A stretch of DNA of 64,000 nucleotides. It comes from Sipunculus nudus (Eukaryota > Annelida > Sipuncula > Golfingiida > Sipunculidae). Positions 1 through 12,508 of the stretch are shown piece by piece; within the stretch, counting starts at the first letter, position 1; every line of letters starts with the position of its first letter. Below the pieces are notes generated by a model, which made no database searches, was not told the DNA's origin, and was given only the letters and a program-made list of their open reading frames with translations. The stretch is taken from the NCBI GenBank assembly GCA_026874595.1, contig CM049309.1:49762079-49826078 (forward strand), read 5' to 3'. A program made the translations under genes and the position numbers.

Positions 1-67
1 TTTACTTGAATGAACTGCTACTCATGAATAGTTTCTTGTAATTTCTAATTAATGTGACACTTTTAAG

Positions 68-401
68 GTCATCCGAATCAAATGGACCACGGAGACAGAC
101 GGGTAGACAGGGTCGACCTCCAGACCCACTGGCGCCTTCTACCGCCCGGATCGAACGTGTCCAACCCCTGCCACATGCACCGACGCCTCCGCCTTACGAG
201 CATCTGGCGTCACAGGGAGTATTCACAATATCAGGAAGTCCTTCATATGATTCCATAGACACGTCTGCTCCACCAGGAACTCCCCTACCCCTGGTTGTTA
301 ACGACAACATCATTTATCGCCCAGTTGGCGAGAACACCACAACGCCACCTCTCGGAGAGGCGCCTCCATCATACGAGGAGGCCGCGAGCAGCGCCTTGTG
401 A
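68..401 (+). CDS. C-terminal exon of a PPxY-tailed protein (partial gene)
   Basis: This is the last coding exon of a plus-strand gene whose earlier exons lie left of the window. The frame is open from a plausible acceptor (AG at 66-67) to a TGA at 399-401; the first base completes a split codon. The encoded tail of about 110 residues is rich in Pro, Ser and Thr, begins with a basic stretch, and carries two PPxY motifs (PPPYEHL near the middle and PPSYEEA six residues from the end). PPxY motifs bind WW domains of Nedd4-type ubiquitin ligases and adaptors, and such tails are common on single-pass membrane proteins and trafficking adaptors. No transmembrane segment is visible in this exon. I do not recognise the family. 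The gene is convergent with DNAI4. Confidence 0.6.
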
Positions 402-795
402 TTTAAACCTCCACCTGTTTTTAACCTGCAGCTTATGTTTCTTGTGCACGATATTGCCAATCATGTTATGCATTTAAAATCATTTAATTGGGAAAACGTA
501 CACGAATTGTAGGCTGCTGAAGGAGCGCCTAGGACTATAACGCTTTAGCGCCATGTATACTTTCTTTAGTTTGGTTAGGACGCTTGTGTACACGAGTGTG
601 TGTGTGTGTGGGGGGGGGGTTAAGCGAAGATTTCATTATGATTCATGTATTAAAACATGGAGAAAGTCCTTATAGTGCCAAATTAATACCAAGTCTCACT
701 ATGTCACGGGTGACGTTATATAATTCTAATATTTTAACACTTGTTTCGTAAAAGCAGCTTCTGTTATATAATAAAGACTGTAATTACGCGACGGA
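402..795 (+). other. 3'UTR of the PPxY-tailed gene
   Basis: Non-coding sequence between the TGA at 399-401 and a poly(A) signal at 770-775. It contains a short GT run ending in a tract of ten G (610-619). Cleavage would be expected some 10-25 bases past the signal. Confidence 0.5.
770..775 (+). terminator. AATAAA poly(A) signal
   Basis: Canonical AATAAA hexamer about 370 bases after the stop codon of the PPxY-tailed exon. It is the first canonical signal on the plus strand after that stop. Confidence 0.5.
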
Positions 796-1589
796 CTACG
801 CGTAGGAAAAAGTGGAAACAACAGTGTTAAAAAACTACCAAGTGAATTTTGCAAATTACGCATACGGATACGAGCTACGCACCCATGGAAAACCACCCAA
901 AGCCATTATGTTCTGAAGGGATACCGCTGATATCACAACAATTTATTTTAAGAACAGTGGCGCCCTGTGCAGTCATGATTTAAATCACTGTTTCTTTGAG
1001 TGCCATACGCTTTCACACATTCAACAAAAATATGAACATATATGATGATGGCACATATTTTGATTGCACATGGACTTTTAAGCTCACGTGATTCTATTAA
1101 GAGGGTATGGATTGTTTTCACTACAGAGTATGCGTAAGAGATGGAGGTTACATAACCTCCTTGGTAAGACTTACGGAGTTCAGACTCAAAATTGTCTGTG
1201 TTTGAAAAAAAACTTGGTTTACGTGTTGTGGGTGTATTATATAACATTTTACTGTATGTTCAAGACTCGGTGAGAGTATACTTATGTATCATGTTACGGC
1301 CAACAGAGCTACATGGGAAAACTGTACAAATATTTAGTGCTTTAGCGGGATTTCAGCATTTATTCACTGTATTCAGAAATGGAGAGATGACATTTAATGC
1401 CTATATATGGATTTTCCCCTTGTCAAAGTTCACATTGAATGTGATCACTTTTCTTGTATGTATATATTTTTTATATTTTTATTTACACAAGATTTAACAT
1501 TTGATTTTATTTTGTTTCTCACCAGACGTGTTGTCATTAGGACTACAGTGGACGATATAAGGAGCAAATAATGAGATCGTCATCACGCC
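796..1589. other. Intergenic, nothing recognised
   Basis: AT-rich unique-looking DNA. Short open frames occur on both strands but overlap one another, lack splice support and have no recognisable motif. Confidence 0.5.
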
Positions 1590-2280
1590 AATGACGGTTA
1601 GGTAACCCATATCCTGGCTATAGCATATATATTAATATTAGTGACAAACACTTACTGGAGTTTTTCATGCCTGAAGGGTTAGGGTAACCCGTATCACGTA
1701 TATAGCATATATTAAGAGTGACAAACACTTACTGGAGTAATTCTTGCCCGAAGGGTTAGGGTAACCCATATCTCAGATATACCAAACATTATAAGTGACA
1801 AACACTTTCTTGAGTATTTCATGCCCGAAGGGTTAGGGTCTCGTATCCCGGATATAACACATATTAATAGTGACACACACTTACTCGAGTATTTCATGCC
1901 CAAAGGGTTAGGGTAACCCATATCCCAGATATGCCATACATGAATAGTAACAAACACTAACTGGAGTTTTTTCTGTATGAAGGGTTAGGGTAACCCGTAT
2001 CTCGGATATAGCATATATTAAAAGTGACAAACACTTACCGGAATATTTACTGTATGAAGGGTTAGGGTAACCCGTATCTCGGATATAGCATATATTAATA
2101 GTGACAAACACTTGCTAGAGCATTTCATGCCCGAAAGGTAAGGGTAACCAACATCAAAGATAAATCATGTATTAATAGTGACAAACACTTACTGGAGTAT
2201 TTCATAACCGAAGGTTTAGGGTAACCGATATCCTGAATATAGCATATATTAAGAGTGACTATCACTTACTGGAGTATTTA
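1590..2280. repeat. 77-bp minisatellite, about nine copies
   Basis: The block GTGACAAACACTTACTGGAG recurs with starts near 1641, 1718, 1795, 1870, 1947, 2024, 2101, 2178 and 2255, a period of 77 bp apart from one 75-bp step. Each unit also has the phrase GAAGGGTTAGGGTAACC. Copies differ by scattered substitutions. The array abuts the next minisatellite at 2280/2281. Confidence 0.9.
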
Positions 2281-4312
2281 ATGATCATGTCACTGCCATG
2301 GCACAGACTGCCCCATGCAAGCAAATTTATAAGCAAGCATAAATGGTGTGTGTCACAAGATTGTCACTGTCACAAACATGTCACAAATATGGCACAGACT
2401 TTCCCAAGCAAATTAACAAGCAAGTATAAAGGGTGTGCGTCACAAGATTGTCACTGTCACAAACTTGTCACAAACATTGCACAGACTTTCCCAAGCAAAT
2501 TAACAAGCAAGTATAAAGGGTGTGCGTCACAAGATTGTCACTGTCACAAACTTGTCACAAACATTGCACAGACTTTCCCAAGCAAATTAACAAGCAAGTA
2601 TAAAGGGTGTGCGTCACAAGATTGTCACTGTCACAAACATGTCACAAACATGGCAGAGACTTTCCCTAGCAAATTTACAAGCAAGTATATAGGGAGTGTG
2701 TCACAAGATTGTCACTGTCACAAACTTGTCATAAACATGGCAAAGACTGACCCGAGCAAAATTATAAGCAAGCATAAAGGGTGTGTGTCACAAGATTTTC
2801 ATTGTCACAAACATGTCACAAACATGGCACAGACTTTCCAAAGCAAATTTACAAGCAAGTATAAAGGGTGTGTGTCACAAGATTGTCACTGTCACAAACA
2901 TGGCACAAACATGGAACAGACTTTCCCAAGCAAATTTACAAGCAAGTATAAAGGGTGTGTGTCACAAGATTGTCACTGTCAAAAACATGGAACAGACTTT
3001 CCCCAGCAAATTTACAAGCAAGTAAAAAGGGAGTGTGTCACAAGATTGTCACTGTCACAAACATGTCACAAACATGGCACAGACTGACCCAGGCAAATTT
3101 ATAAGCAAGTGTAAAGGGTGTGTGTCACAAGATTGTCACTGTCACAAACATGGCAGAGACTGTCCCAAGCAAATTTACAAGCAAGTATTAAGGGTGTGTG
3201 TCACAAGATTGTCACTGTCACAAACATGGCACGGACTTTCCCAAGCAAATTTATAAGCAAGCGCAAAAGGTGTGTGTCACAAGATTGTCACTGTCACAAA
3301 CATGTCACAAACATGGCGGATACTTTCCCAAGCAAATTTACCAGCAAGTGTAAAGGTTGTGTGTCACAAGATTGTCACTGTTACAAACATGGCACAGACC
3401 TTACCAAGCAAATTTACAAGCAAGTATAAAGGGTGTGTGTCACAAGATTGTCACTGTCAAAAACATGGCACAGACTTTCCAAGCAAATTTACAAGCAAGT
3501 ATAAAGGGTGTGTGTCACAAGATTGTCACTGTCAAAAACATGGCCCAGACTTTCCCAAGCAAATTTACAAGCAAGTATAAAGGGTGTGTGTCACAAGATT
3601 GTCACTGTCAAAAACATGGCACAGACTTTCCCCAGCAAATTTACAAGCAAGTGAAAAAGGAGTGTGTCACAAGATTGTCACTATCACAAACTTGTCACAA
3701 ACATGGCACAGACTGACCCTGGCAAATTTATAAGAAAGCATAAAGGGTGTGTGTCACAAGATTGTCACTGTCACAAACATGTCATAAACATTGCAGAGAC
3801 TTTCCCAAGAGAATTTACAAGCAAGTATAAAGGGTGTGTGTCACAAGATTGTCACTGTCACAAACATGTCACAAACATGGCACAGACTTTCCCAAGCAAA
3901 TTTATAAGCAAGCGCAAAGGGTGTGTGTCACAAGACTGTCACTGTCACAAACATGTCACAAATATGGCGGATACTGTCCCAAGCAAATTTACAAGCAAGT
4001 ATAAAGGGTGTGTGTCACAAGATTGTCACTGTCACAATTATGGCACAGACTTTCCCCAGCAGTTTACAAGCAAGTATAAAGGGAGTGAGTAACAAGATAG
4101 TCACTGTCACAAACTTGTCACGAACATGGCACAGACTGACCCAGGCAAATTTATAAGCAAGCATAAAGGGTGTGTGTCACAAGATTGTCACTGTCACAAA
4201 CATGTCACAAACATGGCACAGACTTTCCCCAGCAAAATTATAAGCAAGTGTAAAGGTTGTGTGTCACAAGATTGTCACTGTCACAAACATGTCACTGGCA
4301 TGGCACAGACTA
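2281..4312. repeat. About 87-bp minisatellite with open frames (about 2 kb)
   Basis: The unit begins around GTCACAAGATTGTCACTGTC and ends with AAGCAAGTATAAAGGGTGTG. Early copies are exactly 87 bp (for example from 2431 to 2518), that is 29 codons. Later copies lack about 12 bp, chiefly the second CACAAACATGT block. Because the unit has few stops and most length changes are multiples of three, long open frames run through it (2281-3087, 3664-4092, 4126-4365), encoding a Cys/His-rich repeat with CHCHKH. The frames are offset against each other, so an uninterrupted protein is not preserved. I read this as a non-coding satellite, not a gene. Confidence 0.85.
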
Positions 4313-5039
4313 TGGCTAGCCGTTGTCCGCTGAACCATCCCCAGCTAGCACAAAAATATTTTTAAAATGTTTTATAAACATTTGGCAAAATGTTTTGAAA
4401 ACGTTTTTTTCCTGATATTTTCATAACGTTTTCTTGTATGTTCGAAAAAACGTTTTAAAAACATTTTGCTAAAACGTTTTTAAAATGTTATTTTAATGTT
4501 TTTAAAATGTTTTTGTAAAACATTTTAAAAACGTTTTCATAATATTTTATTAACATTTTGTGAGTTACATTTTTTTTATATTTTATAAATGTTTCCTTCA
4601 AAATATCCAAGAAACATTTTATAACAATTTCACATTTATCTATATGCTGAAACATATTCCCCACAAACCGATTTGTGATATGTTTTGCATGGGCTTATAT
4701 CATATGTTGTGAATACCGGTATATAAGTATTTATTTCATATTTTGAATTGACAGGGTTTCTGTAGTGTGTGCAGAATATGGCAAATTGGTAACCAGCTTT
4801 TGTAGTACCAACATAGTTAAAAAATCCGTATGAATATAAAGGTAGAAAAACATTTTTCCCATTATTTTATCTATATTTTGATCATATTTGCCAAAAAAAT
4901 GGATTTGAATCATAGAGTTAATTCATCTCTGTTGAAACTACAGCTGCATATTTTATATCATTTCTGCTTACAACTTCACACCAAATAAACATATTCTCAC
5001 GTATCAACAAAGAAAAGAGTAACTGGTAAAGCACAGAGA

Positions 5040-5045
5040 TTTATT
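5040..5045 (-). terminator. AATAAA poly(A) signal for the orphan exon
   Basis: TTTATT on the plus strand, i.e. AATAAA on the minus strand, about ten bases beyond the TGA of the putative exon at 5055-5132. Confidence 0.3.
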
Positions 5046-5054
5046 AAAAAAACA

Positions 5055-5132
5055 TCAGTCTGAATCAGAGTCTGTGATGTCTTCCACTGGAGCAGGCTCC
5101 CTTCCTTTCTTTTTCTTCTTTGCCTCTTGTGT
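5055..5132 (-). CDS. Putative terminal coding exon, Lys-rich then acidic tail
   Basis: On the minus strand a good acceptor (TTTCTACAG, AG at 5133-5134) is followed by 25 in-phase codons and a TGA (5055-5057). The tail has five consecutive lysines and then an acidic end, PVEDITDSDSD. A canonical AATAAA follows about ten bases after the stop. This acceptor, basic/acidic tail, stop and poly(A) signal look like the 3' end of a real gene or a captured copy. No confident upstream partner exon was found on the minus strand; a possible donor (GTGAGT) lies near 6730. It sits inside the 4340-7900 element. The protein is not recognised. Confidence 0.3.
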   Translation of the reverse strand, partial: TQEAKKKKKGREPAPVEDITDSDSD

Positions 5133-5607
5133 CTGTAGAAATAGATATGTACATATAACCATAAATGAAATTCACTAAACAAAAACTTTAAATGGACAGG
5201 TAATCAATTGACAGGAATTTATTTATCCTATTACATACAAGATGTAAATCAATTACTGAATGTCTACTGTATTGTATATAACGATATGATACCTGACAAA
5301 TCTGATAGGAGAGTACAGTTATTTAATTTATTGGTAATATAAAAAGTACACTTGTTTAAAAAGTGAATCTAGATGAGACAGAATGTTCCCTTTACTCCGA
5401 AAACATAAAGAAAACCACAATTTTATTTGCGTTACAAGTTTAAAAATACTTTAATAGTACATTATCTAAAGTACAATACATACCATTTTTCTATATATAT
5501 TAAGTGATTTCGGCATATTGTTTCAGGGATATCTTAGTTGCCAATACAATATTTTTCTTTTATTATGTACATATACATAAATATATAATGTATATATTAG
5601 TGCTCAG

Positions 5608-6001
<394 letters not shown>

Positions 6002-7297
6002 ACAGCAGACAGTATCATGTGGTCTGTGTGTGTCATTTAATTGTACAGGAATGTCACAAATAAGACTTGGCCTGATATTGGTGCTCCTTGCACCTAATGC
6101 AGCTCTGTATAATGCATGCTTGGAGAGCTGGCATGTTACTGGGAGACAGCTCATTAGGACTGGTGCAGACGCACCTGAACTATGGATAATAAGTTGACCC
6201 CACATTTTATTAACTTAAACAAGTGAATGATCACATACACACAATAACAAGATGTATATAAAACAACCAATTTGAATGAAAATTTAGTAAACTTGATTTA
6301 AATATAAAAATGACCTGGAAAATGCTGATGATGTTGCTATATATGTTTATATTATAAATAATAAATTATATAAATGATCAATTATACATACTGATATAGG
6401 CAAAAGAAACATCTTCCTATGAGTATGTGCCTATTCTGTCATTATTACTTCTATACTTTCTACCCTAAATAAATAAATGTGTGTGTGCGTGTGTGTTTGA
6501 AATTTCTTGTACAGCAGAATCAGTTGTGGTCATGACATTGTATACAGGTTGGATGGTTGTCACCCCTCTCCAGCTGAATTGAAACCTTGTTTTAAGCTGC
6601 TTGCGTACTACGTCATGGCACAATAAGTTTTAATAAACAAATGTACCAATGGTTCTGCTACTTATTAGCTATTTGGAAAATATAAATTATGAATATTAAT
6701 GAAAATTAGGGGAAAAGAAAAATGAAATATACTCACAATAGCTTGAACACTCAGACCTTGCGCTTCAACTGTTTAGTCTGGTATGCTGAATTTCCCGCCA
6801 AAATGTGGTCTCTACAGACACAGTAACTCTAGTCCATCCAATTAAGCCGCAATCCGTAAAAACACATGAGTTTGCTGGAGGGTTATATGATAAGATACAT
6901 ACTGATAGTTGTAGTGCACAGGACCACATTATCAGCATAATATGAACATGCTGTACTTTTTGACACTTATTGCCCAGTTTTATTCTTTTTTTGTTTTTTG
7001 TTGTTGTTTTTTTTAAAAGCTTAATTTCTGAAGTTATAATTTAATCTGAACAAACTGCCTCCTGGATTCCAGTATAAATATGGAATGAGAAGCAGAATTT
7101 TGTTTTAATATAAAATGATTATTTCACTCTTTTAAACTTCTGATCTGAAGATGCCAATTTTATTAATCAAAATATACACTACTGTGACATTAACTATATA
7201 CAGAAAGTTTTTTTGTATGTAACATATTTACACAGATAAAAATGTTTATATTTAAATATATATTAAAATTACACATATTTAATTAATATAAATATGC

Positions 7298-7302
<5 letters not shown>

Positions 7303-7347
<45 letters not shown>
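7303..7347. repeat. (AT)n microsatellite
   Basis: Uninterrupted TA/AT dinucleotide run inside the right half of the 4340-7900 element. Confidence 0.95.
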
Positions 7348-7350
<3 letters not shown>

Positions 7351-7900
7351 TCATAAATAATTCAAGTAAACATTTTTATTAACATTTAAAAATTTTTTAA
7401 ACAACTTTTTGTTCATGGATTTTTTAACATATTTTAAACATTTTTTACTATTTCCTTCACAAGTATACCTAAGGCATTGAAAGATGACGCGGTCACGAAA
7501 ATCCCTGAAATGGGATTGGGTTATTTAAGTCATATTACATCTTGTACAATTTTAATATGTCTCATAAATGTGTCAAGTAAACATTTTTCATCAACATTTA
7601 AAAAACATTTTAAAAATGTTTTTAAAATGTTTAAAAAAAGTTTTGGGAACCCATTTATGCGCTCTATGAGAAAAATGTTAAAATATTGTTTTATGTTTAA
7701 AAAAAAATGTTTTGTTATAACATTTATGCGCTGTTTTTGAAGATGTTTTAAAAATGTTTTGATAAAAATGTTCTATTGTAACATTTATGCGCCATTAGTA
7801 AAAACATTTTAAAATGTTTTAAAACATTTTTAAAAGATGTTCTGTTGAATCATTTTGCAACATATTGAAAATGTTTTTAAAATGTTTTGTGCTACCTGGG

Positions 7901-9532
7901 TCCCTAACCCCAACAACCGCCCCTATATCTTTCAGGACAGGGAAAGGGGCCCTATGTGTAGAGGGTTGGGGAAATGGAGGTAGTCCCCAGATTTGCATCT
8001 GATATTCATTTTTGACCAGATGTCGTGTTGAGGGGAAGGCTTCCAGTGACCGTTTGTACGGCGTGATAGGACCGGGGCGGGCAGGGTTGAACAGAAAAGC
8101 CTTTGAACTTGAATAAATGGGGCCTAAATGACACTGATCGCATCACTGAAAAACTAATATTCAGATCTAACTTAGGATATTTTTCCAAGACTTTTATTAC
8201 ATAACACAACATTACAATTCTTAAATTCTAACATTACAATTAAACATAATATAATTAAGATGACTCAACAAATAACGGAGGATTTGATAACTGTATTTAA
8301 CCAGAACTTAACAAATAATGGATGTTTTGATAACTGTTTCTTAATAATTTCTGGTGTTAATAATGAACCCTTATTCAGTGAGACTATTCGGGTATTGGAC
8401 GTCCCCCGTGAAAACGTCAGTATATCAAACATGCATGCAGGGATCATAACTTCGATCCAATGTCACGTGACGTACAGTCTGCTTGTTTCGGTTAAGGTGT
8501 TTGTATTTATGTCTGCTAGTAAACTGTGTAAAATAAAACGGTGTCCCATGCACCGATGAAAGTAACTCACTGACGATACAATTAGTTATGCAATTTGCCA
8601 GCAGGTGGCAGTAGTCATGTAACGGTTGTATCGCGATATTTCACCTTAAATGCATGTCGTAAGGCGCATTAAGGACTTTTTTAAAAACGAATTTATTCGA
8701 ACTACCTACTCAAACTATACCTACTGAACATGGTCGCAATGGACGTTGTTTTAGCTATCTGTTAAATCAAATTAATTGAAATACAAACTGAGGACCTCTA
8801 TCACCTTAAGAAGCTACAGTTAACTAACGAGAAATTGCAACTGCAGCACTTGTGATTTCAAATGTAAAACTGCTTTAGATTTGGTTTCTTTTTTCATGTG
8901 ATTAAACTATCCATGATCTATACGACATACGAGATTTCACAACAATATATAAACCACACCTCTCAAAGTAATGCGATTGCCGTAATTTGGGAGCCTAAAC
9001 AAATAAATGAAAAATAAATATAGGTGGAGTCCCTATTCAATCACCAATAATCAATCCATACGTCAACAATAAAACCTAGAGCTATTGCAAGACGTTTTAC
9101 TCAAAACTAACTAATCTCAAAAAAATTACTGTTACTTGTTAGTGATATTTCAAGAGCACAGGTTGTGCCGATTTTGTACAAAGTTTGCACGCGAGCAGTG
9201 TGTAAAATTTAAAATAATGAACATTATTACGGTCTCTCGCGACCTATTCTGGAGAGTTGTGGATGTCAAATATGAACACATATCCCAGTAGCAGTTAAAA
9301 TATATTGACAAATCCTTATTTGCTGCAATATCCGTACAGAAAATTTAACTATCGATCGTCAAGGATTTAACACATGAGTAAACTTTAACGCAAAATAATT
9401 CAGACGACACGCGAGAACATAGGCAAAGACGCGATGTGTTAAAATATTTGAAAATGCTCAAATGTCTACTGTAATTGAAGGAAATCGCCATGAAATGACG
9501 CCCCTGAATCTGCATGCTAAAACGTGGTATCT
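7901..9532. other. Intergenic DNA, no gene supported
   Basis: A 99-codon plus-strand frame at 8260-8559 has no recognisable motif, splice context or family resemblance, and is overlapped on the minus strand by a 60-codon frame, so I do not call it. The only site I single out is the CTCF-like motif at 8598. Confidence 0.5.
8598..8611 (+). promoter_or_regulatory. CTCF-like motif CCAGCAGGTGGCAG
   Basis: Matches the bilaterian CTCF core consensus CCASYAGRKGGCRS at every position. It lies between the convergent PPxY-tailed gene and DNAI4. Binding is inferred only from the motif. Confidence 0.35.
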
Positions 9533-10441
9533 ATCGCATCCAAGCGCTTGCATAACCCTGAGGTGTGAGGGTTCTTTTTCGGAAGTGGTTAAACAGCCGG
9601 CAGGGTGCCGGCAGTTTAGTCCATAGCCTGCCATAGGCTAAACAGCCGGCAGGGATAAATGACCTTGCCAGCAGTCTAGCCCACTGCCGGCAAATTAATG
9701 TATGCTCTATTTCAGTGTTATACTCCGTACTTTCCATTATATTTGGACAATGAGCTGACAATATAGTGCTGACTTACCAAATAAACTATTTCGCTGGTCT
9801 ATATATAATAAGTATGTTGATTACTAATGAGTAGGTTCTAAAAGTGCACATTTTTTTATATTTTCAGGGTAATTTTATATATATTTTCTTATAAAAATTT
9901 TAATATTTACAGCATAGTTTGTAGATTTTGTGATTAAAATATACCAGAACTGTGAATGTGTGTGCAGAGACTGTTTACAGTTTATACACTAGTGTGCTTA
10001 TGTGCAAACAAATAATTCGTGTGTGAAAACAAACAACTCAGAATATGTCAAATAACTGGCCAAAGGATCAGCTTATTACTTGATCAAATGTATAATCAAA
10101 CAATCTTACACCACACCCTATTTAAAGCTGTTGAGTCTAGCAATTGTGTTGTGAGATGATGCAAGAAATATCCACACCAAATGGCATTACTTACAAAAAG
10201 ACTATCAAAAATTTGGTAGCAGCACTATATTGTCAGCTCATTGTCAAAATAATAATGATAAGTACAGAGTATCACACTGAAATGGAGCATACAACGTTAC
10301 ATTCATTTGCCATCAGTTCAGCAAGTGGGCTAGACTGCCGGCAAGGTCAGTATTCCCTGCCGGCTGTTTAGCCTGTGGACCAAACTGCCGGCACCCTGCC
10401 GGCTGTTTAGCCACTTCCTTCTTTTTAAACTTGGATGCGAT
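9533..10441. mobile_element. 0.9-kb inverted-repeat element with about 230-bp arms
   Basis: The outer 12 bp (ATCGCATCCAAG at 9533-9544) is exactly inverted at 10430-10441. The left arm (to about 9770) and right arm (from about 10215) are reverse complements with some divergence, sharing GCCGGCAGGG clusters and GACAATGAGCTGACAATATA. Several GCCGGC palindromes sit in each arm. The loop of about 440 bp has no credible ORF. This is a MITE/foldback structure; I found no clear target duplication. Confidence 0.75.
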
Positions 10442-10570
10442 TTCGCGCACTACAGACTGCGCATGCGGACTCTCTTGTGGACACATGATCGAAGATAAGG
10501 CTTTAGACTGAGGGTGCTGACGATCATACCGCAGACCAGCTTGATGGATAGACGACAGACAAAATAAAAA

Positions 10571-12390
10571 CAAGTGGCCTATGGGCCATAACGCTCAGCT
10601 GAAATCAAGGAACCTGAAACAACGGGTATAATGACTCCCAGGGTGCTCAAAATCATGCATTTTGCCAATAGTCCTTAGAAAATAGGTCAGAGCACCCTTA
10701 CTTAGGGTTTAAAAGAATATTTTACCAGGATCTCCCTTGAAGCTAAGTTTCTAATTCTAATTTCTACTATTTGTGTGTATCTGACTTACATGGTACTAAA
10801 ATAATTTTCTTTTACATAGCTCACAGAATATAGGTCATATTGACCTTTTTTCAGGTTCCAAGACGCATTTTCAGGAGCTCCCTGCATTTTCATTAAATTA
10901 AAATTTGTTAGGAACAACTTTAACAAATCGCGCAAATCTGTCTTATAGGGTGCCCAAATAATGTCCTTTCACATATCTTACAGAATATAGCTCACCATGG
11001 CCAAGTTTCAGGTTTACAAAGCGATTTGCCCAAAACTCCCAGGATGTGTTAGAAGATTCTAGACCGAACAGACACAATTTGTACCCAACTGACTTTCAAG
11101 GTGCTCAAAATCATGTTTTCAGTCGTGCATAATAGCGCCCCTAACCCCCCCCCCCCCCCTTTTTAAGAATTTCTGGATCCGCCACTGTTCATGGCCCCTT
11201 CCTCTCCATCAATCCTGGCTTACGCCCCTGATGTTGGAAGATTCTTGGCCAATTGGATACAATTTGTGCCCCGTCTGAATCTCTAGGGGCTTAAAATCAT
11301 GTTTTTTTTCGGCCCCAAGTTCACAGAATATATCCACCATGACCTAGTTTCTGGTTTCAAAGAAAATTTGCTAAGAAACTTGCATGATGAACAGTTAGAA
11401 GTTTTAAGGGTAACTGTTACAGTGTGTGCCCTTTTAACAGCCAGACTTCTTCATTTGAAGATCTCAAAAATAGAGAATATAATGTGTGAATTTAAAAAAA
11501 AATACAGGTGGCACCACAAGTCTACAGTATTTGATGAAACCATCCATGACCAATATGCATGGAAAGAATCAAAATCAAACAATGCATTAGTTATTCAGAT
11601 ATTGCATGGAGCTTTTGTATCAAATGTTTATTTATTCTGGGGGGGGGGGGGTACTTACGAGCCCCATAGTAGGAAAGATAAAGGTCACAGTGTCCTACTT
11701 TCAGGTTTCCAAAGAGATTTTTTATGATCCTCCCTGAAAGTCATTTTAGAAGATTCTAGGCCAAATGAATACGATTTGTGCCCTGTCTGACTCTCTGGGT
11801 GCTAAAAATTATGTTTTCAGCCCGTAGTTCGCAAAATATGTCATCATGACCTTATTTCAGGTTTCAAAGGAGATTTGTCTAAGACTTCCTTGGATGTACA
11901 GTAAGAAGTTTCTAGGTCTAACTGTTATGGTTTGTGCCTTAGTAACAGCCAGACTGCTTCATTAGGTGGTCTCAAAAAAAAGAGAAAAAATGTGTCAAAT
12001 TTGAAAAAAAATACAGGTGGCACCACCACTCTGCAGCAAATGAAAAAAACATTCCATGATCAATATGCCTGGAAAGAATCATGACAATCAATGCATCGAG
12101 ATTTTCAGAAATTGGAGCTTTTGTACCAATTTTTTTTTTATTATTCTGCGTAGCACTTACAAGCATCATAGCTCAAAAGGATATAGGTAGCAGTGACCTA
12201 ATTTCAGGTTTCTGAGGAGATTTTTATGGTTCTCCCTGAAAGTTATTCTAGGATTCTAGAAAGAAGATTCTAAGCCAAATGGATACAATTTGCGCCCAGT
12301 CTGACTCACCTGGTGCTCAAAATCATGTTTTCGGCCTGTTGTTCACAAAATTTAGGTCACCATGACCTAATTTCAGGTTTATATGGTATT
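10571..12390 (+). mobile_element. Tandem-core repeat element, family A, 3'-truncated
   Basis: It starts with the family-A head CAAGTGGCCTATGGGCCATA followed by CGCTCAGCTGA, shared with the copies at 18382 and 57477. Diverged tandem units follow (GTGCTCAAAATCATG, AGGTCA-nnn-TGACCT, TTTCAGGTTTCCAAGGAGA, AGATTCTAGGCC). Two units include a longer block with AATACAGGTGGCACCAC. A C15 tract (11145-11159) and a G13 tract (11639-11651) interrupt it. No family-A 3' hairpin is present, so the 3' end looks lost. The open frame at 11299-11727 is repeat sequence, not a gene. Confidence 0.7.
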
Positions 12391-12474
12391 AACTGAACTC
12401 CCCTAAAATCCTCTTCTCACTCCTCCATCTCACTCAAAGACTGCCCTCTCCAATACACTCACTCTCGCTCTTTG

Positions 12475-12508
12475 TGTGTGTGTGTGTGTCTGTGTGTATA
12501 TATATATT
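12475..12508. repeat. (GT)n/(AT)n microsatellite
   Basis: GT dinucleotide run with one interruption passing into a short AT run. Confidence 0.9.

Noticed and set aside
1590-4312. CRISPR-like regular spacing of repeats
   Set aside because: Units are full-length tandem copies without unique spacers, in an intron-rich animal genome.
8260-8559. 99-codon plus-strand ORF
   Set aside because: Composition is ordinary AT-rich chance sequence; no domain, no splice or promoter support.
11299-11727. 142-codon plus-strand ORF
   Set aside because: Lies wholly in family A tandem units that occur elsewhere with stops in every frame.
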